A DNA stretch of 59,399 nt from Bacteroidota bacterium (GCA_026709065.1 JAPOTS010000055.1:1-59399); one strand, 5' to 3'; shown: positions 1 to 10,679, counted from the first letter of the stretch. Program-made: numbers and translations. The notes: a model not told the origin generated them from the letters alone.

Positions 1-160
1 TATCGTGTCCCGGTGAACGTCAAGTCCAACAAAGTACTGAATAGGGGGAGAATGTGAGTTTGATTTCATAGAATAAAAGTTTCGTTAAAGTTACAGCTAT
101 GATAAGGCCGTCTACTGAACCTTTCATCCTATTATATCTATTCAACCACCCGCGGAGTGG

Positions 161-823
161 GTGAGCCGCGTCCATCAGCGGCAAGGCGGGATAGATTCTA
201 CCAGAGCCAAACTGGTAGCTCTGATTGAGCATATGGATCATGGGATTGGAACCGTTCTCACCGCCCTATCTGATAATGGATATCAAGATCAAACACTGGT
301 CATCTTTGTTAGTGATAATGGTGGACAATTAAATGTAGGAGCCAATAACGGTCCTTTGAGGGCGGGAAAGGGCACAGTATACGAAGGTGGACTAAAAATT
401 CCTGCCATTGCTTCTTGGCCTCAAAACATAGCACCGAACTCCAAGAGCTCCGCACTTTTGAGCACTATGGACATCTACCCAACTGTTTTGGAGGTAGCCA
501 ATATTGATAGTCCCAATGTCGTTGATGGAATCAGTTTCCTCCCGACTCTCAAAGGTAAAGGAGATCCTGATCCACATCGAGTTCTTTTCTTTTCCAGACG
601 CGAGGGTGGAACCCACTATGGAGGAAAAACGATTGAAGCTGTTCGTCGGGGACCATGGAAACTTCTCCAGAACAGCCCCTATGAATCTCTGGAACTCTAC
701 CATCTCATTGAGGACCCACTTGAAACAACTGACCTATCCTCAGACGAACCTGAAATCTTTCGTCAACTTGCTACTATGCTCCGTCAATACATCCAAATGA
801 GCGGTGAATTTCCGTGGCAGTAA
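161..823 (+). pseudogene. Sulfatase (arylsulfatase family), C-terminal fragment
   Basis: The frame encodes only the C-terminal half of a secreted-type sulfatase, which hydrolyses sulfate esters. Visible are the metal-site SDNGG (residues 51-55), the G-K-G-T...YEGG stretch (about 70-77) and RRGPWKLL (about 162-169), all typical of the arylsulfatase A/N-acetylgalactosamine-6-sulfatase group. Family members are about 450-550 residues; this has 220. The N-terminal part carrying the CxPSR formylglycine motif is missing. The frame stays open a little upstream of the GTG, where 'QPPAEW' still looks sulfatase-like, but a TGA at 116-118 closes it. None of the three frames in bases 1-115 resembles the missing half, so this is a 5'-truncated relic rather than a simple frameshift. 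A non-functional gene is the most likely reading. Confidence 0.8.
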
Positions 824-1473
824 GGTGTTCTCATACCCAACCCGTATGAAGTAGGTCAGAGCGAATTCATGATTAATTGAAGCTTAATAGGATTGTTAAG
901 ATAACTGAAAAATCTAATCATCCAACAAATATCGTGGATGCTACTTGTAGGTTTGTCATAATATAATGAGAGAGCTCATGACGTAGTTACAAGATGAACT
1001 CTCATTCTTAAGCGATCAGAACACGCTATAAACAAACCTGATCTTAGAGGGCGAGTAAATATTGAAGGAGCATTTTGGAGTGAGATATGTAGAAGCTGAT
1101 TAATTTCCAGTGTTCAATCTATTCTCGATATGGAACATCAGATCTTGAAGGATTTAAAACCCGCATTCTTTAGGGCCTTTGCTATCTTATTAGGCAACTA
1201 CAGGAAACCCACCACGCGTGTCTCAGAACATTATATCTCTAAAAAGTGGCGGTTTTTTTAATGACCCTTAGGTAGACTTTGACCCCGATTTCATAAACAC
1301 ATTTTCTATATTGAACGGGCTTTACACAAATGATCATTTTGATTAAATCCACCATTGATAAATCTTACCCTCTTCTAGAATCATATCTTATTGATCGCTC
1401 CTTTTTTTGGATCTAAACGTTCCTTTATTATTCCGTAAATTCTGTGTCCTAACAATTGGGAAACCCTTAAATC
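824..1473. other. Intergenic, no supported gene
   Basis: This 650-base stretch lies between the sulfatase relic and the FN3-repeat gene. Stops occur often in all frames. One short open stretch near 1030-1092 (reading KPDLRGRVNIEGAFW) has protein-like composition and could be debris, but I cannot assign it. The distal part is AT-rich and must contain the promoter of the downstream gene, although I could not fix a motif with confidence. Confidence 0.5.
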
Positions 1474-4400
1474 ATGGATGATATACCCGTTTTGAGAGGA
1501 AACCGACGCACGATTCAAGGGTGTCTTTCAAAGGTCGTTCTTTATAGTTGCCTGATAGTTTTAGCACCTCCGATCTTGGCTCAACCTGTACTCACGAGCG
1601 GAGGCCTCAAAGAGACAGTACTCAACGAACGTGGTGGTGTAGATGTTGCGGTGGTCGATGGAGTAGGATTTGGTGCTGACCAGCACGGCGGTAGGATCAC
1701 TGCTACGTTTCAGAGCAATACGGAAGTCGCTCGTCTTGTTCAACTCAGTGGGAATGCAATCTATTCGTATGAAGGTAGGACGCTTAGAGGGGTCAATACG
1801 GGAGGGCTGATTCACCTCTCATTAGGGACTGGTAGCGGAATTTTTTGGACTTCAACCGATTCTTCACCACAGTACTCACAATCTACGACTTCACAGTGGG
1901 AACTTGATTCGGATTTAGCTCGTCCTTTTCATAAGACAGCAATATTGACAGCAAAATGGCTCTCTACCCAAGACATCCTTTTTATCTCTTCTCTCGAAAA
2001 TCCGACCATCGTTTCAGGACAAGATCAACGTCAACTTTACTGTGACGATTACCCACATATTCATAGAACCGATGGGTGGATTCCATATTGTGGATCAATA
2101 GACGATTACATTGCCTATACTGGAGTTGCAATCGATCGGACTATTTTCGTTGGGGGCATAAACGCCAAGATACAGGCAAGAAGTGGCGTTAAGGCGAATG
2201 GTAAATTTGATCAGAATGCGATTTATGTTGAATCTCCTGGTGGGGTCACATCTCATGCTACACCAATACTCGCCGCTTACGCTGCAAATCTTTCATTCAA
2301 CAATCCGAGTTGGGGAGCAACGAAATTGAAACAGGAGCTCTTAAAACTCGCCACCGATGAAACTCTCCGGCATTCTGACGGTGGGATGAGAACGGTAAAG
2401 GTTATTCGCCCCGCAAATGCCCCCACTGCAACAGCTCCTACTGCACCTGAAGCTCCACCAAGTTTAACTGCAACCGCTTCGGGGCGTACCATTATCAATC
2501 TTTCATGGACGGCTCCATCGGACAATGGCGGTGCTGATATTACGGGTTATAAAATAGAGGCATCTGCCAGTAGTACTGCAGGCTGGGTCGACTTAGTAGA
2601 GGATACAGAATCTACATCCACAACATATGCTGATAAAAATCTATCACCCGCAACAACGCGTTATTATCGGGTCAGTGCCATCAATTCGGCCGGTACCAGC
2701 ACTTCATCAACGGTTGCTAATGCAACAACAGATCCACCTACAGCCCCAGATGAACCAACTTCATTGACAGCAACCGCGTCGGGACGCACCATCATCAATC
2801 TATCATGGACAGCCCCATCTGATGATGGCGGTGCAGTCATCTCTGGATATAATATTGAGGTATCTCCCGATGGTGAAGTATCAACCTGGACGGATCTAGT
2901 GGCTGATACTGAATCGAATTCTATCGCCTATGCCCATGAAAATCTGGCACCTGAAACAACCCATTATTATAGAGTCAGTGCTATTAATTCTGCTGGCATT
3001 GGAAATCCGTCAAACATTGATTATGCGACCACGGACCTTCTGTCACCCCCAGATGCACCCTCTTCGTTTATCGCGACGGGTTCCGGGCGTACAATCATCA
3101 ATCTATCATGGACACCCCCATCCAACACTGGCGGTACTGACATCTCGGGATATAGTATAGAAATGTCTCCCGATGGTCAATCACTTTGGACAGATTTGGT
3201 ACGCATCACTGGCTCTACAACAACCTATGCTCATGTAAATCTTGCACCTGCAACCACGCGTTATTATCGGGTCAGTGCCATCAATTCTGTTGGGACTGGG
3301 GCACCGTCTAATGTTGACGGAGCCACAACTGAGGCACTGAAGGTCGCAGATGAACCGACTTCATTGACAGCAACTGCGTCGGGACGCACCATCATCAATC
3401 TATCATGGGTCGCTCCAGTGGACAATGGTGGTGAAACCATCACGGGTTACAAAATTGAGATGTCTACTAGTGGCACGACAATTTGGAGGGATCTGGTGGA
3501 TGACACCGAATCAAAGTCCACCACATTTGATCATGAAAACCTTGGTCCAGAAACAACCCGTTACTATCGGGTCAGCGCAATTAATTCGGTTGGCACAGGG
3601 GATCCATCCAACATTGACCATGCAACCACCGATGCTCTGAAAAGACCAGATGCACCGACTTCATTGACTGCAACCGCCTCGGGGCGCACCATCATCAATC
3701 TTGCATGGACTGCCCCATCCAACAATGGCGGCGCAATCATCACTGGATACAAAATTGAAATGTCCCCAAATGGCTCGTCAAATTGGACGGATCTAGTGGG
3801 TAACACACGCTCAACCTCTTTAACGTATGCCCATGAAAACCTTGCACCTGCAACAAGGCGTCATTATCGGGTTAGCGCCATCAATTCTGTTGGTGCAGGG
3901 GCTACATCAAACACTGACAGTGCTACAACGGACGGTCGCACCGTTCCTGATCCCCCTACTGGCTTGACTGCAACCGCCTCAGGGCGCGCCATCATTAGTC
4001 TTGCATGGACCCCTCCATCTGATAATGGTGGTGCACTCATCACAGGATATAGAGTTGAGGTGTCTCCCGATGGTGTTGCATCGAATTGGACGGATTTGGT
4101 GACTGACACTAAATCGAGATCTACATCCTATGCCCATGAAAACCTTGATCCAGAATCATCACGTCATTATCGGGTCAGTGCAATCAATGCTGTTGGCACT
4201 GGGAATTCATCCAATGTTGCAGATGCTACAACCGATGCAGTGACGGTGACCACCCCTGATGCACCTACATCATTGAGCGCATCCTCTTCCGGGCGTACAT
4301 CCATCAATCTTTCTTGGAAGGCTCCCACAAACAATGGTGGTTCAGATATCTCAGGTTACAAAATTGAAGAATCTAGCAATCCTTTATTGGGCTGGGCTGA

Positions 4401-6915
4401 TCTGATATCGGATACCAAATCAAAATCCGTGAGCTATGTTCATGAAAAACTTGGCCCGTCTACGACACGTCACTATAGAATCAGCGCTATCAATTCCATT
4501 GGTGCTGGACCGTTTTCAAATACCAGTCGTGCGACCACCCAAGCCCTGACTGCTCCAGATGCTCCAATAGATCTGTCAGCAGCCGCTTCTGGGCTTTCGC
4601 GCATCAATCTTTCATGGAAGGCTCCATCCGACGATGGCGGGGCCGATATTTCTGGCTACCAAATAGAGGTTTCCTCTAATGGGTCATCCAACTGGACCGA
4701 TCTGGTATCCGACACTCAATCAAAAGCCACCACTTACGCAGATGAAAACCTCGCAGTAGGAACGACCCGGTATTACCAGATTCGTGCCATCAATTCTATT
4801 GGCACTGGGCCCGTTTCCAATATCAGTAGTGCGACCACGGATGCTCTGACTGCTCCAAGTGCTCCTACAAATTTGAGTGTGGCCGCTTCGAGTCCCACTA
4901 CCATCAATCTTTCATGGAGTGCACCCTCCGATAATGGCGGTTCACCCATTTCAGGTTATCAAATTGAGGTGTCTCCCAATGGTACTTCAAACTGGACAGA
5001 TCTGATATCCAACACAAGATCAGTACTCAGGGTCTATACCCATGAAAATCTTTCGCCAGAAACAACCAGATATTACCGTATCCGTGCCATCAATTCCTCG
5101 GGTACTGGGCCTGCTTCCAGTGTCCGTAGTGCCCGCACAAATCCTCTAACCGCTCCAAGCGCCCCCACAGGTTTAACTGCCACCGCTACTGGGCACACTA
5201 CAATTTATCTATCATGGACTGCTCCAACTGGAACTGGAGGGACTGTCATTACAGGGTATACAATTGAGGTGTCAGAAGATACCGGTTCCACTTGGAAGGT
5301 TCTTGTGAACAACACTGGTTCTAAGGTCACAGTGTACTCCCATACAGGACTCGAAGCATCCACGACACGTCATTATCGGGTCAGTGCAATTAATTCTTCG
5401 GGGACTGGCAGTTCATCCAATATTGACAGTGCCACCACCGATGCGCTGACCGCCCCAGGCTCTCCAACATCTTTAGCAGCGATTGCTTCAGGGCAAACAA
5501 CCATCAATCTATCATGGAACCCTCCATCCAGCAATGGTGGTGCAGTGATCTCTGGATACAGAATAGAAGTATCTCCTGATGGTATATCCAACTGGGCGGA
5601 TTTGGTAGAAAACACTGGTTCTACAATAACCTCCTACACACATACAGGACTCACGGCATCTACAACACGTTCTTATCGGATAAGCGCAATCAACGATGTT
5701 GGGATAGGAGTTCCCTCATCAATTGCCTCCGTCACTACCGATGCAATTACAGTAACCCTTCCTAGTGCACCTGCATCGTTTACCGCGACTGCATCGGGGC
5801 AGTCCACCATCCTTCTTTCATGGAGTGAACCTTTCAATAATGGAGGTTCGGTGATCTCTGGTTATCAAATTGAGGTTTCATCAAATGGCACATCTAATTG
5901 GATGGACCTAGTATCCAATAGTCGTTCCCGGTCTACGACCTATGCTCATCAAAATCTTGCACCTGAAACAACGAATTACTATCGGATCAGGGCCATCAAT
6001 TCCGCTGGTACTGGCACCGCTTCTTTGATCGTTAGAGCTACGACCAATCGATTATTGACCTTTACCATGAGCGGAGAAATCCCCCCTCAACATTACCCAG
6101 TTGGGGTTGAGATTATGGATTATACTTTTCCGATGGCGACTGGTGGAATTACTCCCTATACCTATACTCTGTTTCCCTCAGTACTCCCCGAGGGCTTGTC
6201 TTATAATGAGGCACTCCTTACCATCAGTGGCACGCCATCTCAGATCACTACAGCTCAACCCTATGTCTGGGGAGTGACAGATGCAGTGGGCAACGAATCT
6301 ATCCTCAAGTTTACCATTGAAGTGTACACAATCTCGTTCACAGATGGGATTGAGAATCAATCCTATGTTTGGGATCAACCAATTGAACCTTTGACTCTCC
6401 CACCCATCATTGGTGGCATAGCCCCAATCCGGTATACCCTCAACATCTTTGATCTACCACCTCATCTACGATTTGATCTTCCCACACGAACGATCAGTGG
6501 TACTCCAACAGAGTTAACACCACCCATAGATATGGTCTTTATAGCTCGTGATGCTATGGGAGCAGAAGATAGTTTAACCTTCACCATAGAGGTAGTTTCT
6601 CCAGTCGCTAACGAGGATTTATCCTCCTTGCCCGAGGAATTCATTGTACATTCCAATTACCCAAACCCCTTTCTTCATTCAACGCGCTTGGTTTTTGATT
6701 TACCTTGGCCCGCTGATGTTCAGATTGAGGTGATGGACATGACGGGAAGACTTGTGTACTCCAAGCCTAAGCTCACCTTTTCATCGGGCAGGGGGCAACA
6801 TATAGAACTCAATAACTTAACATTGCCGTCAGGTGCCTATTTGTATCGGATGATTGCAACCTCGTACGAAGGTCAATCTGCAATGAATGTCGGCTACTTT
6901 ATGAGTCTACGTTGA
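1474..6915 (+). CDS. Secreted subtilase-like protein with 12 FN3 domains and T9SS sorting domain
   Basis: This is a very large exported protein (1813 aa). Residues about 20-36 form a hydrophobic signal segment ending near 'ILA|QP'. Residues about 45-310 look like a divergent subtilisin (S8) domain: VAVVDG (Asp62) matches the Asp motif, and VTSHATP (Ser260) matches the GTSxAxP Ser motif. No clear HGTxVAG motif is seen; H71 lies too close to Asp62 to be a convincing catalytic His. Twelve fibronectin type III repeats of about 100 residues follow (about 325-1525), then two He_PIG/putative-Ig-like domains (each ending in ISGTP and FTIEV segments). The C-terminal sorting domain starts at YPNPF (about residue 1729). 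The product is probably secreted and surface-attached through the type IX system, acting in adhesion or in degrading extracellular polymer or protein. Proteolytic activity is uncertain because the His motif is missing. The gene is apparently monocistronic. Confidence 0.85.
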   Translation: MDDIPVLRGNRRTIQGCLSKVVLYSCLIVLAPPILAQPVLTSGGLKETVLNERGGVDVAVVDGVGFGADQHGGRITATFQSNTEVARLVQLSGNAIYSYEGRTLRGVNTGGLIHLSLGTGSGIFWTSTDSSPQYSQSTTSQWELDSDLARPFHKTAILTAKWLSTQDILFISSLENPTIVSGQDQRQLYCDDYPHIHRTDGWIPYCGSIDDYIAYTGVAIDRTIFVGGINAKIQARSGVKANGKFDQNAIYVESPGGVTSHATPILAAYAANLSFNNPSWGATKLKQELLKLATDETLRHSDGGMRTVKVIRPANAPTATAPTAPEAPPSLTATASGRTIINLSWTAPSDNGGADITGYKIEASASSTAGWVDLVEDTESTSTTYADKNLSPATTRYYRVSAINSAGTSTSSTVANATTDPPTAPDEPTSLTATASGRTIINLSWTAPSDDGGAVISGYNIEVSPDGEVSTWTDLVADTESNSIAYAHENLAPETTHYYRVSAINSAGIGNPSNIDYATTDLLSPPDAPSSFIATGSGRTIINLSWTPPSNTGGTDISGYSIEMSPDGQSLWTDLVRITGSTTTYAHVNLAPATTRYYRVSAINSVGTGAPSNVDGATTEALKVADEPTSLTATASGRTIINLSWVAPVDNGGETITGYKIEMSTSGTTIWRDLVDDTESKSTTFDHENLGPETTRYYRVSAINSVGTGDPSNIDHATTDALKRPDAPTSLTATASGRTIINLAWTAPSNNGGAIITGYKIEMSPNGSSNWTDLVGNTRSTSLTYAHENLAPATRRHYRVSAINSVGAGATSNTDSATTDGRTVPDPPTGLTATASGRAIISLAWTPPSDNGGALITGYRVEVSPDGVASNWTDLVTDTKSRSTSYAHENLDPESSRHYRVSAINAVGTGNSSNVADATTDAVTVTTPDAPTSLSASSSGRTSINLSWKAPTNNGGSDISGYKIEESSNPLLGWADLISDTKSKSVSYVHEKLGPSTTRHYRISAINSIGAGPFSNTSRATTQALTAPDAPIDLSAAASGLSRINLSWKAPSDDGGADISGYQIEVSSNGSSNWTDLVSDTQSKATTYADENLAVGTTRYYQIRAINSIGTGPVSNISSATTDALTAPSAPTNLSVAASSPTTINLSWSAPSDNGGSPISGYQIEVSPNGTSNWTDLISNTRSVLRVYTHENLSPETTRYYRIRAINSSGTGPASSVRSARTNPLTAPSAPTGLTATATGHTTIYLSWTAPTGTGGTVITGYTIEVSEDTGSTWKVLVNNTGSKVTVYSHTGLEASTTRHYRVSAINSSGTGSSSNIDSATTDALTAPGSPTSLAAIASGQTTINLSWNPPSSNGGAVISGYRIEVSPDGISNWADLVENTGSTITSYTHTGLTASTTRSYRISAINDVGIGVPSSIASVTTDAITVTLPSAPASFTATASGQSTILLSWSEPFNNGGSVISGYQIEVSSNGTSNWMDLVSNSRSRSTTYAHQNLAPETTNYYRIRAINSAGTGTASLIVRATTNRLLTFTMSGEIPPQHYPVGVEIMDYTFPMATGGITPYTYTLFPSVLPEGLSYNEALLTISGTPSQITTAQPYVWGVTDAVGNESILKFTIEVYTISFTDGIENQSYVWDQPIEPLTLPPIIGGIAPIRYTLNIFDLPPHLRFDLPTRTISGTPTELTPPIDMVFIARDAMGAEDSLTFTIEVVSPVANEDLSSLPEEFIVHSNYPNPFLHSTRLVFDLPWPADVQIEVMDMTGRLVYSKPKLTFSSGRGQHIELNNLTLPSGAYLYRMIATSYEGQSAMNVGYFMSLR
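2446..6054 (+). repeat. Array of 12 FN3-coding tandem repeats (about 300 bp each)
   Basis: Units begin near 2446, 2740, 3045, 3345, 3645, 3945, 4254, 4551, 4851, 5151, 5451 and 5760. Each encodes an FN3 domain with the pattern P-x-L/F-x-A-x-x-S-G-x-x-x-I-x-L-x-W, then GG-x-x-I-x-GY-x-I/V-E and RYYRVSAIN. Units 1-5 are very alike at the DNA level. For instance, units 2 and 4 share a nearly unchanged 40-base block around the GRTIINLSW codons. Later units diverge more. This gradient suggests recent duplication or gene conversion at the 5' side of the array. Confidence 0.9.
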
Positions 6916-7313
6916 TCAAGTATTAGCAGTTCTTGACTGTTGAAATTGGCAAATTTGTCCAAATCACCTCTACAATTCAAACCATTGAGAGCACCTTCTT
7001 TTTTGGCTTCGTGCAGATGAGTAAGATTTCATGTGCAATAGAAAAGGCTTTATATACATGCCCGATTTACATGAAACCTTACCCGCCCATTTTTAGGATA
7101 AGCTCAGCTCCATATGTCCTTTGCTTCACAATCTGAGGCCTGGGATGCGTTGAGTTGGTTGTGTGCCACTGCGGTTATTATTGGAAAATACCTCCAATAC
7201 CTCACCCTCACTAATCAATCACAACCCTTTGGCTTGTCATGATATTTACCCCTCGATTAATCGGCATCTGCCAGTGAAGAAATAGACACTGATAGTGACG
7301 CAGCCGATTAAGC
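6916..7313. other. Intergenic between convergent genes
   Basis: About 400 bases lie between the ends of the FN3 gene and hflX. A 42-codon ATG frame at 7114-7242 (+) has no recognisable family. A 10-base perfect palindrome CGATTAATCG sits at about 7254-7263. No hairpin followed by a T-run is evident, so no intrinsic terminator is called. Confidence 0.45.
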
Positions 7314-8639
7314 TCACATGCCGGTTTGTAATTGCATTTTGTAGTTATGCAATATAAGCTCAAGCTCATCAGAGCGATGACTGGGCACTCTATAACGGAT
7401 CCTAAGCATGGTTTCTTTAGGAAACTCTCCATTACTGCGCGCTTGAATGAGCGTCTGCTCAATGATTTCTGCTAAACTTTGAACCGCTGCCAGCGTCCGC
7501 CCATCTGTCACACGAATCATGACCTTCCCCTCTACCACTGATCCTTTAATCATCTCCTCAACGCGACTGCTAAGATTGTTTAGGCCTATGCCTCGCAAGG
7601 CAGCAACCTGAACTGCATCTGGAAGCTCTCTACTCAATGCTGATAAGGTTTCGCTGGGGGTTTCAAGTGCATCAATCTTATTGAGTACCAGCAATGTAGG
7701 AATTTCTAATGCGCCGATTTCACGGAGCGTTTGACGAACCACAATCATCTGACGCTCAAAGTTTGGATGCGATACACTCAAGACATGTAATAACAAATCG
7801 CTCTGGCGCACCTCGTCAAGCGTGCTCTTAAAACTTTCAATCAGCTTATGGGGCAGTTTTCGGATAAATCCAACCGTATCAGAGAGTAAGACCGTAGTCG
7901 TAGACGATAGTTTCCATTGACGCGTGGTTGCATCAAGCGTAGCAAACAATCGATCCTCAGCCATCACACCACTCTGAGACAAAGCGTTCATCAGCGTTGA
8001 CTTCCCTGCATTTGTATACCCAACAAGAGCAACCCTGCGGTATTTTTCTCTGCGTCGCCGTTGGGTGATGCGTTGTTGGTCAATTTGCTTTAGTCGCTCA
8101 CGAAGGACCGACATTCGCTTACCAATCAGCCTACGGTCAGTCTCTATTTGCGTTTCTCCTGGGCCGCGTGTGCCAATTCCACCTTGTTGTCTTGAAAGGT
8201 GCGTCCACTGCCGAGTCAACCTCGTTCGAAGATAGTCAAGCTGTGCCAATTCCACCTGTGTCTTCGCCACGGCTGTTTGAGCTCGGTTAGCAAAAATGTC
8301 AAGAATCAATTGTGGGCGATCAATTAATTTGCATCCAATAAGCCGTTCAAGATTTCGAATCTGATTCGGGCTTAACTCGTCATCAAACAGGACTATCTTT
8401 ATCTTGTGTTTGTTTACAATCTCTGCAATTTCCTTCACTTTCCCAGACCCAATATATGTGGCTGGATTAGGTTTTTGTAATACCTGAATCACCTGTCCAG
8501 ACACATCCGCTCCCGCAGTCTCGGCCAATTGTGCTAACTCATTCAATGAATCTTGTCCACCCGCTTTTTCACGGACTGCGCCAACAAGCAAGGCTTTTTC
8601 CTTCTGCGGCTCGGTAGTCAAATAAATTTTCTGCCCCAT
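7314..8639 (-). CDS. hflX: GTPase HflX
   Basis: HflX is a ribosome-associated GTPase that splits stalled or heat-damaged 70S ribosomes. The 441-aa length is usual. The HflX N-terminal domain (1-200) contains the ATYIGSGK and VLFDDELSPNQ signatures, then the GGIGTRGPGE loop (153-161) and a basic helix. The G domain carries the P-loop GYTNAGKST (207-215), DTVGF (G3, 254-258) and NKID (G4, 320-323). A C-terminal domain follows. The start lies 3 nt after the stop of the upstream BatA-like gene, so the two are probably co-transcribed. The N-terminal ATG is preceded by no other plausible start. Confidence 0.95.
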   Translation of the reverse strand: MGQKIYLTTEPQKEKALLVGAVREKAGGQDSLNELAQLAETAGADVSGQVIQVLQKPNPATYIGSGKVKEIAEIVNKHKIKIVLFDDELSPNQIRNLERLIGCKLIDRPQLILDIFANRAQTAVAKTQVELAQLDYLRTRLTRQWTHLSRQQGGIGTRGPGETQIETDRRLIGKRMSVLRERLKQIDQQRITQRRRREKYRRVALVGYTNAGKSTLMNALSQSGVMAEDRLFATLDATTRQWKLSSTTTVLLSDTVGFIRKLPHKLIESFKSTLDEVRQSDLLLHVLSVSHPNFERQMIVVRQTLREIGALEIPTLLVLNKIDALETPSETLSALSRELPDAVQVAALRGIGLNNLSSRVEEMIKGSVVEGKVMIRVTDGRTLAAVQSLAEIIEQTLIQARSNGEFPKETMLRIRYRVPSHRSDELELILHNYKMQLQTGM

Positions 8640-8642
8640 CCT

Positions 8643-10679
8643 TTAATGGTTTTTCCAGCGTGAAGCAAGAATCATCTCTGCGATGAGTAGTAATAGCCCC
8701 AAGACTAAAAAATGCCTCCAAAGTTCTACACCAACTCTTGCAACCCTCATCGCATCACCAATCTCATGTTGTGACTCAATCTCAAGAAGGTCAACTCGAG
8801 TTCCCAACGTTTGGGCTAGCGTTTGACTCGCCTCCGTGGGGGACATGAACGCGAGCCGAGACTCAGTTGGATCTAGCCCAACACTTACATAATGCATGGC
8901 TTTATTGTCTACAAATACTTTTCCAATCCCAGTTGTCTCAATTTCTAGATCAATCATCCTCGCACCAAACACCTGCCTCTGCTTTGGAATATATTCAGAT
9001 CCGTCAGGCATTTGAATGGTAACCGTTCCTTGAACTGATGGGATACGTAAAGTCGATGATTCTCCAACTGTGAGGTGCTGACCCTGCACAGATCCACTGG
9101 CAGAAAGATAATGAGCGGCGCGGTAAATCAAAGGAACAAACAATCCCCGAACAGGCAAATCACTCCAAGAAACCTCTGGCGCAACCGCCAGAAAAAAGAT
9201 GCGACCTTGCTCATATTGGATTTCCTGTAACAATGGATTTCCCCCAACAAGAGTGATAAGTGTCTGCTCTATTGCCGTGTTTGGAATATAACGAAAGAAT
9301 CGGTGGACGCGGATGGCCTCTAACCGTTGGACTTGGTCTGAAACTTCAAATACGCCTTCAAATAACGGATGCTCAAAGTCGGCCGACAGAATGGATGCCT
9401 CGGACGCTTGCATGTCTCCCTGCCCAGCATTCATCTCAGACAAAAGCGAGTTAATAGGAGCTTGGTCCAACCCTGGAAACACAAGCATTCCCCCGCCATT
9501 TTCGACATATTGTTTCAATTTCAATATTTCGCCGCTACTAAGCTCATCAGGTCCTATCAGGAAAATTGCAGAGAATTCGCTCAACGGAGCCGCGACCAAA
9601 TCACGTTGGCCAATAACCCTCGTCAGCAGTCCACTACTGGCATCTGCCAAAGAAAGCGCGAGTTCAACATGTCGGGTTTCAGCAGTAGACCCGTGAATCA
9701 GTAAAATCGTTCGCTCTTCTGGAATATTTAACGAGAAATGACGCTCATTATCATAGGCAAATGGATCATCTTCAGTCACCACTGATCCCTCAATCCATCC
9801 CCGCGTTGACGTTGTACCACGAAGAAGCACAGAAACTGGGATATTTGGAGGAAGTGACGCAGTGGTTTGAGCAACATGCGTACGATTCAAATATAAACTC
9901 ACAGCATGGTTGTTGATTAGAGTTTCTCCGTGATTAACAATGATGGACTCCACTTCAATGGGTGAGCCCTGGTCTACAATACGACTCGTGACTTGAACAG
10001 ATTCAATACTTACATTTGGCCTTATGTCCGAATGCCCCACAGGAACTAGAAATACTTGCACGCTCTCGCCAATCTTAGTTTCTAAGGAATCAGATAGTGT
10101 AGACCGCTGCAAATCTCCGATGTAGTAGACGATCTGATTGAAGTGCGTGCCCCGCTCAGAGATCAACTCTGCTGCACTTCGAATCGTTGCAGTTGCAGAT
10201 TGCGTTTGATCCATTGGACTCAGATCATCAAGATTGCTGACTGGATCTAGAAGTGGTGTATTGGATTGCATGATGAAGATTTCATCTCCTGGATCTGAGG
10301 CATTAATGATGGACTGTGCAACTGATTTTGCTTGCTCAAAACGGGTGCCCTCTGTATCTCTCTGCATCATTGATAAAGACGCATCTATGGCGATAACCAT
10401 CGAAACGTTAGCTTTCCCAAGAAACTGTGTGGCAGAGGATCCGACAAGTGAGGGGCGAGCAAATACAATAATTAGAGCACATAAAGCAAGGGTTCTCAGG
10501 ATAAGAAGTAACCAATTTCGCAGACGCAGGCGCTGCATTGTCGTACGCTGGAGTGACTGCAATAGCGCAAGAGAGCTGTAATCAAGTTTCTTCGGCTTAC
10601 GAAAATTAAACAGATGTACGAGGATCGGAAGCGCGGCAACAACTAACCCTATCAAAACGAGAGGATTAACAAAAATCAT
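8643..10679 (-). CDS. BatA-type membrane protein with VWA domain
   Basis: This 678-aa inner-membrane protein has a BatA (aerotolerance regulator N-terminal) module: a TM helix at about 4-22, the conserved 'LFNFRKPKKLDYSSL' region and a second TM at about 56-74. It is followed by a von Willebrand A domain with an intact MIDAS DxSxS (D99, S101, S103). A long periplasmic region contains a glutamine-amidotransferase-like fold (VENGGGMLVFPG). A last TM lies at about 650-672, with a short basic tail. Such proteins occur in Bacteroidota beside MoxR ATPases and DUF58 proteins and are thought to support envelope stress tolerance. Here neither moxR nor a DUF58 gene is adjacent; the gene overlaps a small frame upstream by 4 nt (ATGA) and precedes hflX. 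Confidence 0.88.
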   Translation of the reverse strand: MIFVNPLVLIGLVVAALPILVHLFNFRKPKKLDYSSLALLQSLQRTTMQRLRLRNWLLLILRTLALCALIIVFARPSLVGSSATQFLGKANVSMVIAIDASLSMMQRDTEGTRFEQAKSVAQSIINASDPGDEIFIMQSNTPLLDPVSNLDDLSPMDQTQSATATIRSAAELISERGTHFNQIVYYIGDLQRSTLSDSLETKIGESVQVFLVPVGHSDIRPNVSIESVQVTSRIVDQGSPIEVESIIVNHGETLINNHAVSLYLNRTHVAQTTASLPPNIPVSVLLRGTTSTRGWIEGSVVTEDDPFAYDNERHFSLNIPEERTILLIHGSTAETRHVELALSLADASSGLLTRVIGQRDLVAAPLSEFSAIFLIGPDELSSGEILKLKQYVENGGGMLVFPGLDQAPINSLLSEMNAGQGDMQASEASILSADFEHPLFEGVFEVSDQVQRLEAIRVHRFFRYIPNTAIEQTLITLVGGNPLLQEIQYEQGRIFFLAVAPEVSWSDLPVRGLFVPLIYRAAHYLSASGSVQGQHLTVGESSTLRIPSVQGTVTIQMPDGSEYIPKQRQVFGARMIDLEIETTGIGKVFVDNKAMHYVSVGLDPTESRLAFMSPTEASQTLAQTLGTRVDLLEIESQHEIGDAMRVARVGVELWRHFLVLGLLLLIAEMILASRWKNH

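Noticed and set aside
1231..1260. Possible terminator ending in a run of seven T
   Set aside because: No stem of useful length precedes the T-run.
2446..6054. Regular 300-bp repeats as a CRISPR or satellite
   Set aside because: Repeats are in-frame FN3 domains of one protein; there are no short repeats with unique spacers. No CRISPR array was seen anywhere in the window.
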